Source: Microcaldota archaeon
Lineage (GTDB): Archaea > Micrarchaeota > Micrarchaeia > Anstonellales > Anstonellaceae
NCBI GenBank assembly: GCA_023248665.1
Contig: JAHFEC010000070.1
Location: forward strand, 1 to 6,409
Direction: 5' to 3'
Length of the DNA: 6,409 bases
Part shown: positions 5,239 to 6,409 of the stretch, one piece after another
Layout of the letters: every line of letters begins with the position of its first letter
Position numbering within the stretch: the first letter of the stretch is position 1
Made by a program: the position numbers and the translations under genes
Notes under the pieces: generated by a model
What the model saw: only the letters and a program-made list of their open reading frames with translations
Told to the model about the DNA's origin: nothing
The model's database searches: none

Positions 5239-5335
5239 TAGGGATGTTCGGGTTTCCAGCCTGTTATCACAAAAACAACGTAAGGCTCCATGTCCGCGCA
5301 TGCCCGTTTATGCCCGTCGGCTCGGCCATACTCCC

Positions 5336-6028
5336 TTACGCATGTTCATGCTCTTTTTTCTCATCCGGCAAAGCGGGTGCCGCCGCGCTTTTTGGCTCAT
5401 TCGTCCGGCGCTGGTGACGCTCAAGGAATCCGACCACCTGCAAAAGGACGGTCAGCAGGCCCAGAAGCAGAAGCAGCAGGGCCACGACGTGGATGTTCTT
5501 GGGGATTCCGTGCAGGTTCGGGATGCCCTGCCCATTGCCGATGAAATGCGCCAGCGAGAGGACGAACGCGAGGTAATTGAAGTACTGCATCCGCTTCCAG
5601 TTCTTCGCTCCGAGCTTGTGGGTGGCCCAGTCGCTTGACGTGAGCGTCAGCGCCAGCAGGACGAGCAACGCCGCCGCCCCGGCCATGAGGGAGAAGTCGC
5701 CGAACAGGATCCCGACGTTGAAACCGTACAGCAGCCCGATCGCCAAAAACGCGTGGAGCAACGAGAACACGAAGGCGGCCAATCCGACGGCCCTTCGAGG
5801 CCCGATGAGGGAGAGGCCGGCCTTGGGCCAGAGAACGGCCACGGGTCCGATGATGAGCGAAACGCAGAGAATGAAAAACGCCGAAAGCGCGAGCGCGTCC
5901 ACAAAACCGGTGGCCGGGGGAACCATGAATCCGGCCGATGGGATGAACACCGGCCAGAACGCCTCGTAGGCGAAGATGATGGCCACCCCGGCCAAGATAA
6001 GCAGGAAAAGAAAACTGGGTTTGTCCAT
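5336..6028 (-). CDS. MsrQ/ferric-reductase-like heme membrane protein
   Basis: This 230-residue integral membrane protein has about six spans (roughly residues 5-23, 44-66, 80-101, 114-131, 148-165 and 178-203). It resembles the ferric reductase-like transmembrane domain family, closest to MsrQ (YedZ): RRAVGLAAFVFSLLHAF at 78-94, and SSDWATHKLG followed by NWKRMQYFNYLAFVLSLAHF to 162, a typical loop and heme-helix pattern. His92, His161 and His180 (or His173) are in the positions expected for b-type heme ligands. MsrQ passes electrons through the membrane to the molybdenum enzyme MsrP, which repairs oxidised methionine outside the cell; no msrP is visible here, so the partner is unknown. The ATG at 6028 sits exactly 26 bases below the TATA box, so it is preferred to the GTG at 6034. 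The cytoplasmic tail is hydrophilic and ends EKKEHEHA. Family assignment is fairly sure; MsrQ function itself is not. Confidence 0.78.
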   Translation of the reverse strand: MDKPSFLFLLILAGVAIIFAYEAFWPVFIPSAGFMVPPATGFVDALALSAFFILCVSLIIGPVAVLWPKAGLSLIGPRRAVGLAAFVFSLLHAFLAIGLLYGFNVGILFGDFSLMAGAAALLVLLALTLTSSDWATHKLGAKNWKRMQYFNYLAFVLSLAHFIGNGQGIPNLHGIPKNIHVVALLLLLLGLLTVLLQVVGFLERHQRRTNEPKSAAAPALPDEKKEHEHA

Positions 6029-6050
6029 ACTCACATATGGGCTTGGTCAA

Positions 6051-6058
6051 ATTTATAT
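6051..6058 (-). promoter_or_regulatory. TATA box of the MsrQ-like gene
   Basis: ATATAAAT on the - strand is centred 26 bases before the ATG at 6028, predicting a leaderless message. It lies in the 35-base gap after the upstream membrane gene, so the MsrQ-like gene can be transcribed alone even if read-through also occurs. Confidence 0.6.
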
Positions 6059-6063
6059 TGCTT

Positions 6064-6409
6064 TTAGGCTGTTTTTCCAGCCCGCCACGCCAGCCCCGAG
6101 CGGACATGTCCGATAAACCGGATGCGGGCCGCATAGGGGACCAGGAAAGCCAGCAGGAGCGGCCAGAACAGCGACGCGGCCCACGAATAGGCTTGCACCA
6201 GCCCGAGTTTTTCGGTCGGTATCCACGGGTGCGTGGATGCTTGAGCGAGGCCGTAATCCGCGAACGTGTTGAGGCCCAGCCACAGTACGGCGGCCAGCAC
6301 CATCCACCGGGTCGCCTGATTGGGAAGCACGAGGAATGCGGCCAGCACCATCCAAGCATGCCCGACGAGCATCACGACGCTCACGAGGCTCTCGGTTGTT
6401 CCAAGGAAA
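6064..6409 (-). CDS. Unrecognised membrane protein, C-terminal part
   Basis: The frame is open to the right edge, so the start may lie outside the window; GTG at 6384 and ATG at 6372 are internal candidates, but no start signals precede them. The visible 114 residues have three hydrophobic segments at about 8-28, 35-55 and 72-92, followed by a basic tail (ARIRFIGHVRSG, ending WRAGKTA) that should be cytoplasmic. The first two helices share WMVLAA at 19-24 and 35-40, a duplicated unit also identical in DNA. The gene ends 35 bases before the MsrQ-like start on the same strand. Adjacent position and shared membrane location suggest, but do not show, a joint role in electron transfer. I do not recognise the family. 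Confidence 0.75.
   Translation of the reverse strand, partial: FLGTTESLVSVVMLVGHAWMVLAAFLVLPNQATRWMVLAAVLWLGLNTFADYGLAQASTHPWIPTEKLGLVQAYSWAASLFWPLLLAFLVPYAARIRFIGHVRSGLAWRAGKTA
6290..6354. repeat. 17-base direct repeat inside the partial membrane gene
   Basis: The same 17 bases, beginning GCGGCCAGCACC, occur at 6290-6306 and 6338-6354. The offset is 48 bases, so both copies are in frame and each encodes WMVLAA sixteen residues apart, at the same position of two successive membrane helices. Confidence 0.9.

Noticed and set aside
5300..5317. ATGCCCGT repeated at ten-base spacing
   Set aside because: Only eight bases long, and no further copies or context suggest a function.
5290..6067. Several + frames opposite the MsrQ-like gene
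   Set aside because: Antisense to a gene with clear membrane helices and heme histidines; compositions are Arg/Ala/Pro/Glu-biased shadows.

Overview
The window looks archaeal. Most intact genes sit behind AT-rich TATA-like boxes about 25 bases upstream of the predicted transcript start. Several are apparently leaderless, there is a RIO1-type atypical kinase, and the only long T-tracts lie at gene ends. Coding DNA is GC-rich and the spacers are much more AT-rich. A gyrase A subunit, a Ser/Asn/Pro-rich lipoprotein and many unrecognised small genes would suit a euryarchaeon or a DPANN-type archaeon, such as a Micrarchaeota or Diapherotrites relative. That placement is inference only; no marker here settles it.

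Layout from left to right. (1) The 3' part of gyrA on +, with all six pinwheel blades and a tail carrying a recent 33-base tandem duplication, ends at an oligo-T tract. (2) Convergent to it on - is a 249-residue protein I do not recognise. (3) A compact divergent control region with two inverted repeats separates that gene from a + gene for a secreted lipoprotein with two four-cysteine domains. (4) Next on + is a small four-helix membrane protein with a CPPCPSC motif and a lysine-rich tail. (5) A 59-residue gene on - converges with it. (6) RIO1 kinase on + follows, preceded by a short direct repeat. (7) An AT-rich spacer follows, and on its far side, on -, is a very small candidate gene: an 11-codon Cys-rich peptide with a near-perfect Shine-Dalgarno and a hairpin leader. 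(8) Two membrane-protein genes on - close the window: an MsrQ/ferric-reductase-like heme membrane protein, and the 3' part of an unrecognised three-helix protein that runs off the right edge.

The genes do not form one obvious operon. Almost every gene has its own promoter, and neighbours are mostly convergent or divergent. The informational genes (gyrA, RIO1) are interspersed with envelope and membrane genes. One pattern stands out: the lipoprotein, four-helix, RIO1 and MsrQ-like genes look leaderless or nearly so, while the unrecognised 249-residue, 59-residue and 11-residue genes carry clear Shine-Dalgarno sequences. I see no tRNA, rRNA, CRISPR array, insertion sequence or integrase.
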